The notes: generated by a model not told the origin, from the sequence alone. A stretch of 64,000 nt of DNA from Anderseniella sp963700895 (GCA_963700895.1 CAVOZI010000004.1:233136-297135); one strand, 5' to 3'. Shown: positions 30,627 through 41,766, counted from the first letter of the stretch. Numbers and translations: made by a program.

Positions 30627-30857
30627 ATGCGTTCCAGTATCGAAGTCTCCGCCAGAGCGGAGTCCGCGCCGAAGCAGGCGTGGAGCAAGCCCCGGCTTGC
30701 CGTTCATCCAATCTCGGACATCACCCGGAACGGAAATGCCAGCATCTGTGATGGCCCGTTCAGTAGGCAACCGTGGTCGCAATTGCCGAGTGCGTTGATC
30801 CCGGCTGAGGCCTGGATGCGGCGTCTCGCATTTCAATGGATTCTTAAAGCAGATTAG
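30627..30857 (+). CDS. Possible RiPP-type leader/precursor peptide
   Basis: A 76-residue frame whose residues 16-33 read KQAWSKPRLAVHPISDIT followed by RNGNASICDG. This resembles the aromatic-xx-P-x-L-...-T pattern of lasso-type leader peptides recognised by RRE/PqqD-like proteins, although the usual Gly is Pro here and the Thr is one residue early. Next to it are a broken nucleotidyltransferase and, 3.4 kb on, an asparagine-synthetase homologue. No B protease, PqqD-like protein or exporter was found. No clear ribosome binding site is seen. This is a hypothesis, not a firm gene call. Confidence 0.35.
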   Translation: MRSSIEVSARAESAPKQAWSKPRLAVHPISDITRNGNASICDGPFSRQPWSQLPSALIPAEAWMRRLAFQWILKAD

Positions 30858-31360
30858 TCACGCCAAAAAGCTCAAGCCGCCACGGATGTGGCCGAGTTGG
30901 GCTTTGGCGCCCAACGAGCCTTGCCGACCTGTACGCGCAGGTAAGCCGGCGTGGAAACCGGCTCGCGGTTGTACTGTCTTGAGCAGTCGTAGCTTCAGAG
31001 CCTTCACCTGCATAATTCCTTCCACCACGATCGGCTGGTTCAGACTCTTGCAGCGGATGACGAGGTCACCCGAGCCAAGCTTCGACTGTAACCATGACTG
31101 GCGGATCTTCACACTCGTTATGTCCTTGCGCTCGCAGCAGATCGGTGACGAAAAAGGCGATGCGCGCTGAAACCAGAACTGGGTGTGACTGACCAGAAAC
31201 TCCTGGCGTCTGCACTTGAACAGGTTGATTCCGAGAAGAATGGCGCCCGCACCAAACAGCGGTAGCAGAACTATGCTGAGCAGTGATAGTTCCGGCGCGC
31301 CACGCCACAGGGCACGCCTGTAGAGGGTCAGTTCGCGCGGTCGGCGAGATCAACGTTCAT
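30858..31360 (-). pseudogene. Bacterial PH-domain membrane protein (DUF304-like), frameshifted
   Basis: Pieces in different frames give MNVDLADRA, then LTLYRRALWRGAPELSLLSIVLLPLFGAGAILLGINLF (a transmembrane segment), SHTQFWFQRASP, KDITSVKIRQSWLQSKLGSGDLVIRCK and PIVVEGIMQV. The order, with the ILQ-type motif around SWLQSKLGSGD, matches bacterial PH domains of the DUF304 type. At least two frame changes are required (near 31335 and 31165). It abuts the possible precursor gene tail-to-tail. Confidence 0.5.
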
Positions 31361-31640
31361 GCCAGTTACCAATGAAATTAAACTATGGTTCTGGGCAAGC
31401 ATGATGCGGTGGGCAGGGTTTCCGCCGGGTTTAGGGAACTGGTTAAGAAACCGTGACTGGATTGCTCCAGTTGTGCAGAGAGACAGACATCGGGCAGAGA
31501 CTGCGGCCTTGTGGTTTGCAGAATCCGCGGATAGGATAGGTAGAGTGCCTATGGGAACGCTGCCGGGCTCAGCGGGCTCCGGACAATGATTATTGCGCAG
31601 TCAAACGGTGTTGCCGCTTGCGCGTGTTGAGAGGGTTGCA

Positions 31641-32671
31641 GTGCGCATTCTGGTTACCGGCGCCGCCGGTTTCATCGGCTTTCACCTCGCCATGCGTCTC
31701 AAGGCGGACGGACATGAGGTCACGGGGCTGGACAACATGTCGCCGTACTATGACGTGTCGCTGAAGAAGGATCGACTAAAGGCGCTTGACGACAAGTCGG
31801 TCCCGGTCGCCATCGTTGACCTCTGCGACAAGAAGAAACTGGAGCAAGTGTGGCGCGATGCGGATGCACAGATCGTCATCCATCTCGCAGCGCAAGCGGG
31901 GGTGCGGTACAGCCTCGACAACCCGCAAGCCTACGTGGACAGCAATCTCACCGGGTTCGCCAACGTGCTGGAGCTGGCTCGTTCGCATCAGCCGCGCACC
32001 TGCTATATGCGTCGACCAGTTCCGTCTATGGGGCCAACACCACGCTGCCCTGGTCGGAGAGCCATCCGGTCGAACATCCCGTGTCATTCTACGCTGCCAC
32101 CAAGAAGGCCAACGAGATGATGGCTCATTCCTACGCAGACCTTTTCCGGCTGCCGATGACCGGCATGAGGTTCTTCACCGTTTATGGCGAGTGGGGTCGA
32201 CCGGACATGGCGTTCTTCAAGTTCGCCAATGCGATGCTGAAGGGCGAACCGATCGAGGTCTACAATCACGGCAAGATGACACGGGACTTCACCCATGTCA
32301 GTGACGTGGTCGAGGCCATCGTGAGACTGATGGACAAGCTGCCTGAGCCGGTCGAGGCCGAACAGGGCAAGCCGGCCGCACTGGGCACCAGCCCGGTTGC
32401 GCCGCATCGGCTGGTTAACATTGCATCGGGGACACAGGTGGGCCTGATGCACTATATCGAATGCTTGGAGAAGGCGATGAGAATCGAGGCCGACATCAAG
32501 TTCACCGGCATGGCGGCCGGAGATGTGCGCAATACGTGGGGTGACGTGTCAGTGCTCAAGGCATTGACCGGTTACGAGCCGAAGGTTGACGTGGAAACCG
32601 GCATGGCCGCCTTTGCCCGCTGGTACCGAAGCTATTACGGCCAGGCGGCTGGCACGGTCAGGGTGACGTAG
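31641..32671 (+). CDS. UDP-glucuronate 4-epimerase, frameshifted
   Basis: It converts UDP-glucuronate to UDP-galacturonate. The frame starts at GTG 31641 (GAGAGGG upstream) with VRILVTGAAGFIGFHLAMRL, GLDNMSPYYDVSLKKDRL and IHLAAQAGVRYSLDNPQAYVDSNLTGF. A missing base near 32005 changes the frame before HLLYASTSSVYGANTTLPWSE. SFYAATKKANEMMAHSY (YxxxK in YAATK) and MRFFTVYGEWGRPDMAFFKF are diagnostic of the LpsL/CapI epimerase group. The length is about 343 residues. With ugd it would supply galacturonate. Confidence 0.9.
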
Positions 32672-32673
32672 AC

Positions 32674-33629
<956 letters not shown>

Positions 33630-34219
33630 TGCCTCTGCTTCAATGTGTGCGATGTCTTGCCTGTCAGGGGGTCAGGGCTTCCGTGTGTTGTTAGGCAGTT
33701 TTCCGCCATCAACAATCGAATGGTTGCCGTTGCAGGTAATCGAGGAGATAGGGAAGCGCTTGAGGTGGGGCCGCACCCAATGTGTTCGACACTGGCTGTT
33801 CATAATGAGCAGAAACCGCGTTCATGAAGGTCGCATCTCTGGTCTTTTACCACACGAAGAAGAGGGGGTCTAATAAATCAAATGCCGTCGACGCCAAGGG
33901 CTTTTGGTAGCTCAGACGGTGTTGTTCTGAAAAGAATTTATCCAATGAGCAAGGAACCAGCATATTCTGCATTCATTCGGATTTGGCAATCAGCGTTGGC
34001 GTCAACAAGATTGGCTACAGGTGGATAGGTTTGGTCCGCAGATGGAATTTTCTCTGTATTGTGGTGTCGCAAAGTAATTTCACAGGCGTTCGCAACTTGC
34101 CGGTCCGGTCTTCAAACGTGACCTTCATAAATTGGTTGTGAGTGACCGGCGGACGCCAGGTTAATGTGACCCTTCGATCTCATCCGTTCATCAGTGTAGG
34201 AAACAGGCCAGATCCTCAA
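33630..34219. other. Intergenic stretch without a recognised gene
   Basis: About 590 bases, more AT-rich from 33850 on, between the second UXS and the asparagine-synthetase homologue. Short frames exist, including a 28-codon frame from 33825, but none is supported by a ribosome site or composition. It may hold the promoter of the downstream gene. Confidence 0.4.
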
Positions 34220-36178
34220 GTGAGCGCCATTGCTGGCATATTCTGGAAGGACGGCCGGCCCGCGGACCAGGACGCACTGTCCAGGCTTGCGTCCGGCTTG
34301 CGCCCGTTCGGACGGGGCGGTCAGCAGCTGCACGCGCTTGGGTCCGCCGGTCTGGTCAGGGCTTTCGACTCACCCCGTGCAGCTTCGGTTTTCGGCGATG
34401 CTCCAGTCATCGGCGGCGGCGGCGATCTCATGCTGGTGTTCGAAGGCCGACTCGACAACCGGGATGACCTGCATGCCGAACTGGGCCTGGACCTTGTCGA
34501 GGCGCAAGGCCTGCCCGACAGCGTGATCGCCCTAAAGTCGTGGGAGAACTGGGGCGCAAAGGCTGTCGAGCACTGGCTGGGCGACTTTGCCGCGATCTGC
34601 TGGAACGCCGCAGAGCGCACACTGGTCGCGGTGCGGGACCCGCTGGGCATGCGGGGCTTGAGCTATCACGATACGCCAGATCGGATCGCTATCGCCTCGG
34701 CGCCGCGCGCCATGTTCGCGCTGCCAGATGTCGAGAAGCGGGTGGACGAGCAGAAAATCGCTGACTCGCTCGTGCAGCTCTATCACGATGGCGAGCGCAG
34801 TTTCTTCAAGGGCATTCACCGCTTGCCGATGGCCTGCCGCCTCAAGGTGACAGCTGCCGAAACCCGCGTTGACCGGTACTGGTCGCCTGAGGATTTGTCC
34901 GCCATCAGGCTCAGCCGCGACGAGGAGTATGTGGAAGCCGCAGCAGAACTGCTGGGCCGGGCCATCAAGGCACGGCTCAGGGGGGCGAACCGGGTCGGGG
35001 CGTTCATGAGCGGCGGGCTCGATTCCTCCACCGTCGCGGTGAGTGCACTCGACCAGCTTGAGCACCAGGACAAGCTGCCGACCTTCACCTGGGTGCCTGA
35101 AGATGGCTGGGATCGCCGGACCCGGCGCGGGGCCTATGGCGACGAGCGGCCGTTCGTCGAGGCCATTGCTGCCATGCATCCACGACTTGAGCCCCACTTC
35201 GTCCAGGCTGACGGCATGGGGCTGTTCGATCATCTCGACAACTTCCTGGACTATGCCGGGGTGGCGCCCCGCAATGCCATCAACTTCTGCTGGATTCATG
35301 AAATCTACCAGAGAGCAGGCGAACAGGGGATCGATGTGCTGCTGGAGGGCGGCGCCGGCAACATGAGCCTGAGCTGGGCCGGGGACGGGCTGTTCCTGAA
35401 TCTGTTCAGGTCAGGTCGGTTCATCGAGCTTGCCAGGGAACTCTACAAGGGAGGCGGTTCGCTGAAGGGCATCGCCTGGCTGCTGGCGCACCGGCTGGTG
35501 TTTCCGCTGTCGCCGGATGTGGTGAAGCAGACATATCACCGGCTGCGCGGCGAAGACCCGAACACCCCGCTGTGGTACATGCAATCGGCCATCAACCCGG
35601 CGTTTGCCAAGGATATGCGGGTCGAGGATCGCCTGAACCACTATGGGCACCACTATTTCCGCGAACCGATGCGGGACGGGCAACACATTCGCAAGACCTT
35701 GCTGGCCGGGTCGTTCATGAACGAGGCAGCCGACATCCATCAAGGATTCCGGGCCATCCACGGGGTGGAATCGCGTGATCCGCTAGGTGACCGTCGACTG
35801 GTGGAATTCTGCTTCGGCATGCCGGAAGAGCAGTTCCGGCGTAACGGCGATGGCCGCTGGTTGGTCAAGCGGTTGATGAAGGGGCGGCTGCCGGACAAGG
35901 TCTTGAACAACCGGGGAGTTGGCGAACAGGTCATCGACTGGCACTTGCGCATGACCCGGGATATGCCGCGCATCCGTGAGGAACTCGAAGCCATTGCTGA
36001 TGACCCCGATACGGCCCGTTACATTGACGTTAAACGGATCAGGGCCTTCATCGACAACTGGCCCGCTCAAACCCCGCTAAACCCGAAGGCGCATGGCTAC
36101 GCCTTTATTCCGGTCAGTATTGGTTCGGCACTGGCGACAGGACGCATGGTGCGACGTATCAAAGGCTCCAACCGCTAG
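34220..36178 (+). CDS. Asparagine-synthetase-like protein (lasso-cyclase-type AsnB homologue)
   Basis: The protein of 652 residues has an N-terminal Ntn-amidotransferase-like domain and a C-terminal ATP-pyrophosphatase domain with the PP-loop RVGAFMSGGLDSSTVAVSAL and LLEGGAGNMSLSW. It forms an acyl-adenylate and probably an amide. The start is GTG 34220, giving MSAIAGIFWKDG; classical AsnB starts MCGIAG with Cys2 as the glutaminase nucleophile, which is absent here. GRLDNRDDLHAEL and GDFAAICWN, WNAAERTLVAVRDPLGMRGL are kept. Lasso cyclases and polysaccharide-locus homologues share this loss. The gene is intact. Confidence 0.85.
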   Translation: MSAIAGIFWKDGRPADQDALSRLASGLRPFGRGGQQLHALGSAGLVRAFDSPRAASVFGDAPVIGGGGDLMLVFEGRLDNRDDLHAELGLDLVEAQGLPDSVIALKSWENWGAKAVEHWLGDFAAICWNAAERTLVAVRDPLGMRGLSYHDTPDRIAIASAPRAMFALPDVEKRVDEQKIADSLVQLYHDGERSFFKGIHRLPMACRLKVTAAETRVDRYWSPEDLSAIRLSRDEEYVEAAAELLGRAIKARLRGANRVGAFMSGGLDSSTVAVSALDQLEHQDKLPTFTWVPEDGWDRRTRRGAYGDERPFVEAIAAMHPRLEPHFVQADGMGLFDHLDNFLDYAGVAPRNAINFCWIHEIYQRAGEQGIDVLLEGGAGNMSLSWAGDGLFLNLFRSGRFIELARELYKGGGSLKGIAWLLAHRLVFPLSPDVVKQTYHRLRGEDPNTPLWYMQSAINPAFAKDMRVEDRLNHYGHHYFREPMRDGQHIRKTLLAGSFMNEAADIHQGFRAIHGVESRDPLGDRRLVEFCFGMPEEQFRRNGDGRWLVKRLMKGRLPDKVLNNRGVGEQVIDWHLRMTRDMPRIREELEAIADDPDTARYIDVKRIRAFIDNWPAQTPLNPKAHGYAFIPVSIGSALATGRMVRRIKGSNR

Positions 36179-36228
36179 CAATCTGGTAACGTCCCGGTGT
36201 GAAGGTGGCGGGCACAGAAGGTCGGAGT

Positions 36229-36891
36229 TTAACCGTGGCAGCATACACCTACAGCAACCTCAACCGCATGCACCATCATGTCGAGACTCATCGATGCGAG
36301 ATCCTTTTGCTGGTGCAGTTCCAGCGCTGCTTCTTCCCGCCGGCGGGCGAGCAGACGGGCAATCTGCTGCGGCAGGTAGGGCAGATGCAGGAAGCCACAT
36401 TTTGCCGGTTTTTCGTCACGTGCAACTGCTGAGAGAAATCTGTACATACAGGCATTGCACAGGAAGGTGCCGGCCGTGTTGGAGACCTGCGCCGGAATGC
36501 CGGTATTGAGCAGGGCAGTTTCGATTGCGCGGATTGGTAGCGTGGACATCAGTGCCGTGGCGCCAGCGGTCATCAATGGCTCATCGATGGGCCGGCTGCC
36601 GGTATTGTCGGCGATGGCAAAGTCGGCAATATTCAGCGCCATCCGCTCAATGCGGATAACACTTTCTCCCGGCCACAGCCCAAGGCTGAGTACAATGTCG
36701 GGTTTCATCTCCTCCAGGAGCGAATCAATGCAGGCATCCAGGCCATGAAGCCTGACTGGCAGGGATCGCCCCGTTACGTCGCATCCGGCGATGCGACGAC
36801 CTTCCAGGCGCTTCATTACCTCGTCAGCCGGATTGATGGCACGGCCGCCATAGGGTTCGAATCCGGTTATGAGGACACGGGGACTGACCAT
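36229..36891 (-). CDS. pcp: Pyroglutamyl-peptidase I
   Basis: A cytosolic C15 cysteine peptidase removing N-terminal pyroglutamate. VLITGFEPYGGRAINPA is the N-terminal signature; GLWPGESVIRIERMALN carries the catalytic Glu; SNTAGTFLCNACMYRFL the catalytic Cys; GFLHLPYLPQQIA the catalytic His. It is 220 residues, the family length, and complete. ATG 36891 starts directly after an AACAAGAG sequence. Confidence 0.93.
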   Translation of the reverse strand: MVSPRVLITGFEPYGGRAINPADEVMKRLEGRRIAGCDVTGRSLPVRLHGLDACIDSLLEEMKPDIVLSLGLWPGESVIRIERMALNIADFAIADNTGSRPIDEPLMTAGATALMSTLPIRAIETALLNTGIPAQVSNTAGTFLCNACMYRFLSAVARDEKPAKCGFLHLPYLPQQIARLLARRREEAALELHQQKDLASMSLDMMVHAVEVAVGVCCHG

Positions 36892-37238
36892 CTCTTGTTA
36901 CTGTTCCGGGGAATGTTCAAGGCTCGGATTCATGGCTGCTTCTGCCTGTACACTTGTTCGATCAGTTCGTCGATGGTGGCATGACTGGCGGGTGCCGACG
37001 CGAGTGGCCCATTCGCCGGGCGGCGAACCAGCACACTCTCGAGGAGGCAAGAAGTAAACAGGGCAGCATGATTAGGACCGACAGGGGCTCGCCAAGGACA
37101 TCTGCAAGTCGATTCAGCCAAAACAATCGCATTGCGCGGGCCAATATTCTGCCCGCTGACGACGTGGAAGTTTCCGCTTGGCAGTTGATGGTGCTATATC
37201 GGCGCCTTGCATTTTCAGAAGCAGGGGACCTTTACCGG
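36892..37238. other. Intergenic stretch between pcp and the oxidoreductase
   Basis: Divergent genes flank it, so it should contain two promoters. A 63-codon minus-strand frame (36930-37121) ends in a plausible helix (TIDELIEQVY) but has a non-protein-like start and no ribosome site. I support no gene here. Confidence 0.4.
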
Positions 37239-38354
37239 ATGAGCAGGCTTTTCACGCCGCTGCAACTTGGACCGTTGGAGCTGGATAATCGTATTGTGAT
37301 TGCGCCGATGTGCCAGTACTCCGCCGATGACGGCAGCGCTACGGACTGGCACATCATGCACTTGGGCCAGCTCGCCATGTCGGGGGCAGGGTTGCTGATC
37401 CTGGAGGCAACCGCGGTGTCACCCGAGGCCCGCATCACGCCGAGCGATCTTGGGCTGTATAGCGATGCGAACGAGGCGGCGCTGGCTCGGGTGCTCAAGG
37501 CGGTGCGGTCCTGTTCCGCCATGCCCATTGCCATCCAGCTTGGCCATGCGGGGCGCAAGGCATCCAGTCATGTGCCATGGCAGGGCGGCGCCCAGATCCG
37601 TCCCGGTGAACCGGGTGGCTGGCAGACCGTTGCCCCATCTGCGGTGTCGCACGGCGAGGCGGAGCATCCGCCGCTGGCGCTGGACGCCGAGGGGCTGGCG
37701 AAGGTGTGTGACGATTTCGTTGCAACAGCCAAGCGCGCCGCCCGGCTGGGACTGGACGGCATCGAGATCCACATGGCGCACGGCTACCTGCTGCATGAGT
37801 TCCTGTCGCCACTGTCCAACCGGCGCGACGATGCGTTCGGCGGCTCGCTCGAAAACCGCATGCGGTTTCCGTTGCAGGTTCTCAAGGCGGTGCGCGATGC
37901 CTTTCCGGCTGACAAGCCGGTGTGGCTGCGGCTGTCTGCCAGCGACTGGGTCGAGGGAGGTTGGGACATCGACCAATCGATCGAGTTGAGCCGGCGGGCT
38001 GAAGTGCTGGGGGCTGCTGCCATCCACGTTTCCTCTGGCGGGGTTTCACCGGCGCAGAAGATAGCCCTTAAACCCGGTTACCAGGTCGGTTTCGCCTGCC
38101 AGATCAAGGCCAAGGTAAACGTGCCCGTCATTGCGGTCGGCCTGATCACCGCCGCTGTCCAAGCCGAGCAGATTGTTGCCCAGGGTGATGCCGATGCCGT
38201 GGCATTGGCAAGGGGCATGCTGTTCAATCCGAGATGGCCATGGCATGCCGCAATGGAACTTGGGGCCCAAGTGGCGGCTCCGCCGCAATACTGGCGCAGC
38301 ACACCACACGGGGTGCGGGACCTGTTCAAGTCGGCTTCGTTTGGCCAGCGCTGA
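37239..38354 (+). CDS. NADH:flavin oxidoreductase (old yellow enzyme, YqjM class)
   Basis: FMN-dependent ene-reductase, 371 residues. LFTPLQLGPLELDNRIVIAPMCQYSADDGSATDWHIMHLG is the YqjM-type N-terminus, with the regulatory Cys in PMCQYSA. IQLGHAGRKAS carries active-site His; DGIEIHMAHGYLLHEFLSPLSNRR binds FMN; WLRLSASDWVEGG follows. ATG 37239 gives the normal start; upstream codons in frame are not family-like. It probably reduces activated C=C bonds of electrophiles. Confidence 0.93.
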   Translation: MSRLFTPLQLGPLELDNRIVIAPMCQYSADDGSATDWHIMHLGQLAMSGAGLLILEATAVSPEARITPSDLGLYSDANEAALARVLKAVRSCSAMPIAIQLGHAGRKASSHVPWQGGAQIRPGEPGGWQTVAPSAVSHGEAEHPPLALDAEGLAKVCDDFVATAKRAARLGLDGIEIHMAHGYLLHEFLSPLSNRRDDAFGGSLENRMRFPLQVLKAVRDAFPADKPVWLRLSASDWVEGGWDIDQSIELSRRAEVLGAAAIHVSSGGVSPAQKIALKPGYQVGFACQIKAKVNVPVIAVGLITAAVQAEQIVAQGDADAVALARGMLFNPRWPWHAAMELGAQVAAPPQYWRSTPHGVRDLFKSASFGQR

Positions 38355-38401
38355 TGGTTTCGAGGTCTGGTTCTTGCGGCTATTGGTCGGGTACAGACGG
38401 A

Positions 38402-38836
38402 TCAGGCGCTAAGTTCTTTTACCAGTTTGCCGGTCAGGCCCTGCTGGCTACGGATTTCCTGTTCCCGGCGCCGCAGGTCTTCAACATGTTCGGCGAACCG
38501 GCCTCCCAGAGCAGAGAGCTTGTCTCGGTCCAAGCCGGGCCCTGTCAGACTGTCCAGAGTCTCCACAACGGATTTCACATCCATGCCGATGCCGCGCAGT
38601 TCGCGGGCCAGTTCCAGCCGACGGACCTGTGGAGGGGTGAACAGCCGGCTTGTTCCACGACGGATGGGGTGTGCAATGCCTTGTTCGGAGTAGAACCGGA
38701 CCGCCCGCGCTGTCAGCCCGAGCTTCTTGGTCACGGCATTGGTCGTCAACTGGTTGGTAGTCTCCACTGTTGCCGTGTGGCTACCATCCGCAATGACCTT
38801 GCGGACGAGATCGATGATTTGTGTTGCCTCAGTCAT
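38402..38836 (-). CDS. MerR family transcriptional regulator
   Basis: A 144-residue regulator with a MerR HTH: TTNAVTKKLGLTARAVRFYSEQGIAHPIRRGTSRLFTPPQVRRLELARELRGIGMDV. About 28 extra residues precede the HTH. The C-terminal helix (LGGRFAEHVEDLRRREQEI) is the dimerisation coiled coil; no metal-binding cysteines are present. It converges with the flavin oxidoreductase gene and may control it or the stress protein. GAGGGGGG precedes the start. Confidence 0.85.
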   Translation of the reverse strand: MTEATQIIDLVRKVIADGSHTATVETTNQLTTNAVTKKLGLTARAVRFYSEQGIAHPIRRGTSRLFTPPQVRRLELARELRGIGMDVKSVVETLDSLTGPGLDRDKLSALGGRFAEHVEDLRRREQEIRSQQGLTGKLVKELSA

Positions 38837-39000
38837 GCCATCCCCCCTCTGCATTTGCCTTGCCAAGGTGATTTTGTTTCTGGCCAGGCGACGCTGAAGA
38901 ATCAGTATATGTACGGATATAGCTCTTTGTACGCTGCGGCACCAGAGGTCAGGTTTCGTAACGAGAGATTCTGTTTTGGCTCTGACTTCATCAGCTCCAT

Positions 39001-39846
39001 TCAGTGTGACATGAGCACGGGCACTGTCATCGCTTGCAGGATGTTGCGCGTTACCCCGCCGAACACCAACTCGCGAAGTCGGGAATGGCCGTAAGCTCCC
39101 AGTACCAAAAGATCGGCACCGCTATTGGCGACATGATTGAGCAGTGCATCAGCGGGCGCCAGATCGGGCGCCGTCACTGACTGGGCTGTTACATCGACGC
39201 CGTGCCGGGAGAGCACCGCGGCCAGTTCAGCTCCGGGCAGGTCTCCGGCGACTTCGGGCTCCTGCTGAGCATTGACCCAGACAATGTCCACCTTTTTCGC
39301 CCGCGCCAGCAATGGTATTGCATCAAAGCTTGCCCTGATGGCCTCGCGTGTGCCGTTCCAGCCGATAACGGCGTGGGAGCCGATCTGTTCGAATTTCCCG
39401 GCCTCCGGCACAATGAGGACCGGACGGCCTGACCCAAGCAGCAGCCGTTCAACGAAGTCCGCCTCAACGGTGCTGCGGGCATTGTTGTTGCTGACCTGGC
39501 CCGCAACAATCAGATCTGCATAGATCGCATGGTCGAGCATGGTGTCTGCCAGCAGATCGGAAGTGCCGTCGAGCTGGCGCCATTCCGCCCTGACGCCGTA
39601 GCGCTTTGCTGCGTTATCGAACTTCTCGCGCACTTGCGGCGCCAGTTGTTCGAAGAACTGCCGCCGCCGGCTGTCCAGTTCGGCAGCGCCGTAGTTCACG
39701 GGCAGAACAAAGCTGTCCAAGGCGGGAACCACGTAGATGCCGGTGATGTGGGCATCGTGCTCGCTGGCGAGCGTGAAGGCTGCCCGCATTACGGGTTCAA
39801 GGCGGGCAATGTCGGCCAGTGAAACGGATATGGTTTTCAGGCCCAT
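39001..39846 (-). CDS. Universal stress protein with two Usp domains
   Basis: The 281-residue protein joins two Usp domains. The first (TISVSLADIARLEPV, ADLIVAGQVSNNNARSTVEADFVERLLLGSGRPVLIVPEAG) has a degenerate ATP loop; the second (AVIGWNGTREAIRASFDAIPLL, ADLLVLGAYGHSRLRELVFGGVTRNIL) has a G-x-Y-G-H-S version typical of tandem Usp proteins. GAAGGGAC lies before ATG 39846, which fixes the start. Confidence 0.9.
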   Translation of the reverse strand: MGLKTISVSLADIARLEPVMRAAFTLASEHDAHITGIYVVPALDSFVLPVNYGAAELDSRRRQFFEQLAPQVREKFDNAAKRYGVRAEWRQLDGTSDLLADTMLDHAIYADLIVAGQVSNNNARSTVEADFVERLLLGSGRPVLIVPEAGKFEQIGSHAVIGWNGTREAIRASFDAIPLLARAKKVDIVWVNAQQEPEVAGDLPGAELAAVLSRHGVDVTAQSVTAPDLAPADALLNHVANSGADLLVLGAYGHSRLRELVFGGVTRNILQAMTVPVLMSH

Positions 39847-40206
39847 GACCCAAGTCCCTTCGCAGAGCAGTTTGCGCCAACTGACCAAAGGTTGAACCGG
39901 CTCAGGTCAGGTTACCTTGATGTGCGTCAATCGAAGCCCTTGGCAGCGCTGAGCCCGTGTGTCGGGATTCCGTCCAGCCAGTTGCTTGAATTCGACGTCA
40001 AGCAGGGTTGGAGTCCCCTGTGTGATTTTCTTGGGCGTGCGGTGCCGGCTGAACCGTTTCCGCGCACCAATGACCGAGCTGAATTCTGGGATCGTGTTGC
40101 CGGCAAGATCTGAATCAGACCGGGCTGACCTTGCGGCAGGCAAGCTTGCCCAACGACATTACGGGAAATTTTTAGGCGTGCTTGAGTATTAGAGGGCCGT
40201 CCATGG
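39847..40206. other. Intergenic stretch without a recognised gene
   Basis: Frames of up to 100 codons occur on both strands but are Arg/Ser-rich and lack start signals. No repeat or terminator stands out. Confidence 0.35.
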
Positions 40207-40633
40207 TCATGCCGTTGGCAGCGATATCGTTTCCTCAAATTTCATCTGTATGCTGATATCGCTTTGAATCTTCCAGGTTGGAATGCCGAGATATTTGAGG
40301 AAACGCGTGGGGATGTGGTGCGAAATCCTCACCGTCATTTCGGACTTCGTCGATTTCAGGAATGATGTCGATTTCCGCCTGCTTGAGGAATGCGTACTCC
40401 GGACTTTCGGCAAAATGCTCGATGACCTGTTGGGCGCGACGGACAAGCAGGTCATGTCCTGCATTCTGATACTGGTAGAGTTGACCGCTCTTGACAGCCG
40501 CACTTCCGGCAACCGTATCTGACCTGGTTCTGACATCAGTCACATGAAGCATGTCACCAAAATAGGCAAGGCTGTAGACATTGCCAACAATGGCAAGGAT
40601 CCAGAGGCCACGTCTTTTCCATGTTGAACCCAT
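40207..40633 (-). CDS. Hypothetical membrane-anchored protein, frameshifted
   Basis: The frame starting at 40633 has an N-terminal hydrophobic anchor (RGLWILAIVGNVYSLAYFGDML) and QYQNAGHDLLVRRAQQVIEHFAESPEYAFLKQAEIDIIPEIDEV. Near 40340 a frame change leads to MTVRISHHIPTRFLKYLGIPTWKIQSDISIQMKFEETISLPTA, which is far more protein-like than the continuing frame. The joined length is about 142 residues. No family is recognised. Confidence 0.5.
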
Positions 40634-40754
40634 CCGTTGTGCACTCCTGCTCCTGTATCCGGCCGCAGGGCCAGGGCATATTGACTGTTTTTGTCTTTTC
40701 TGACGCGATGCTAGCAGGCGCAGGTTAACGGTTGCCGTAACGTGGGCCGGTGGA

Positions 40755-41621
40755 TCACTGGCTCAGGTGCAGGCGTCGCAGTTCATCCGCAATTTGCTGG
40801 AAGCTTTGCACCAGGGCTTCGTTCGACGGCGGATCAAAATACTTCTCTGCACTCGAAGCGCATGCCTTGATCAGGTTGCGCTGGGTAGAGGAAGGAACCT
40901 CGTAGGCGAACGAGTAGACCGTTACACCATTGGCCTTGACGTTGTTGCAGGCTTCGCGAAGCATGTCGTTCTGCTTGTCGACGCCTGCCCAGTAGTTGTC
41001 GGATCCCAGTCGCTTCTGACCCAGGTAACCGTACGCCGTATAAGTAGAGCGGTTATGGTTTGACTCGGTGTCGAAAGTATTCTCGCCATCGGTAAGCAGC
41101 ACCATGGCCTTGCGGATTTCCTTGTCGGTGAAGCTGACGCCTTCGGTAAACGGTTCACCGGGAGACAGGACACGCAGACCCCAGGCAACCCCTTCAGCCA
41201 CATGGGTATAGCCGTCGGCACGCATGTTTTTGATAGTTTGCAGCACCGGAGCCTTGACGTTGGTAAGGGCCTGTAGCGGCTGGATATTGCAACCCTTGTC
41301 TGGTCCGGAGGAGTACGATGAGACCGACTTGCCGCGGTACTTGCGATAGTTCTCCTGCCGGAATTCGGAGTTCGAACTGCTGGTCCGGTCGTTCAGATAG
41401 TCGTTGCCGTAGGAACCGCTGTCGGGTTCGTCAGGCGCGAATGCCGGCGGGAACAGGGTTGACGGGTTGGCGGGATCCGGTCCCGTGTCATTGACGGCCA
41501 AGGCGCCGGGACGTGCCTCGACACAGCCGGTCCACGAACGGTTGGTCAGGTCATTCCAGGCCTGCCAGTTGTGATAGCTGGCATCGCTGGCATCAAAATT
41601 GTCGTTGGAGTACCTGTTCAT
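40755..41621 (-). pseudogene. TadG-like pilus-assembly protein, C-terminal von Willebrand A part only
   Basis: The 288-residue frame contains the second half of a TadG/vWA protein: GVAWGLRVLSPGEPFTEG, KAMVLLTDGENTFD (the MIDAS-like DGEN strand), TVYSFAYEV and ALVQSFQQIADELRRLHLSQ, the usual TadG end. The N-terminal membrane anchor, Tad domain and DxSxS MIDAS half are missing; a stop lies 14 codons upstream of the first Met. No other tad genes are nearby. It is probably a truncated remnant. Confidence 0.7.
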
Positions 41622-41766
41622 CGGCTTGCTCTGGCTTGCTACACTGCCGGGCGTGGTTAATTCTTACGCATGATTTTGTCAGCAATCCGCAGTCGGAATT
41701 TTGCTTAATCGAAATGGTTTACGGGCAAAGTGTGTGCCATGGCGATTGACCCTCACGAGAGCCGGA

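Noticed and set aside
36930..37121. A 63-codon minus-strand frame upstream of pcp
   Set aside because: The C-terminal helix looks plausible, but the N-terminus and start region do not, and no ribosome site is present.
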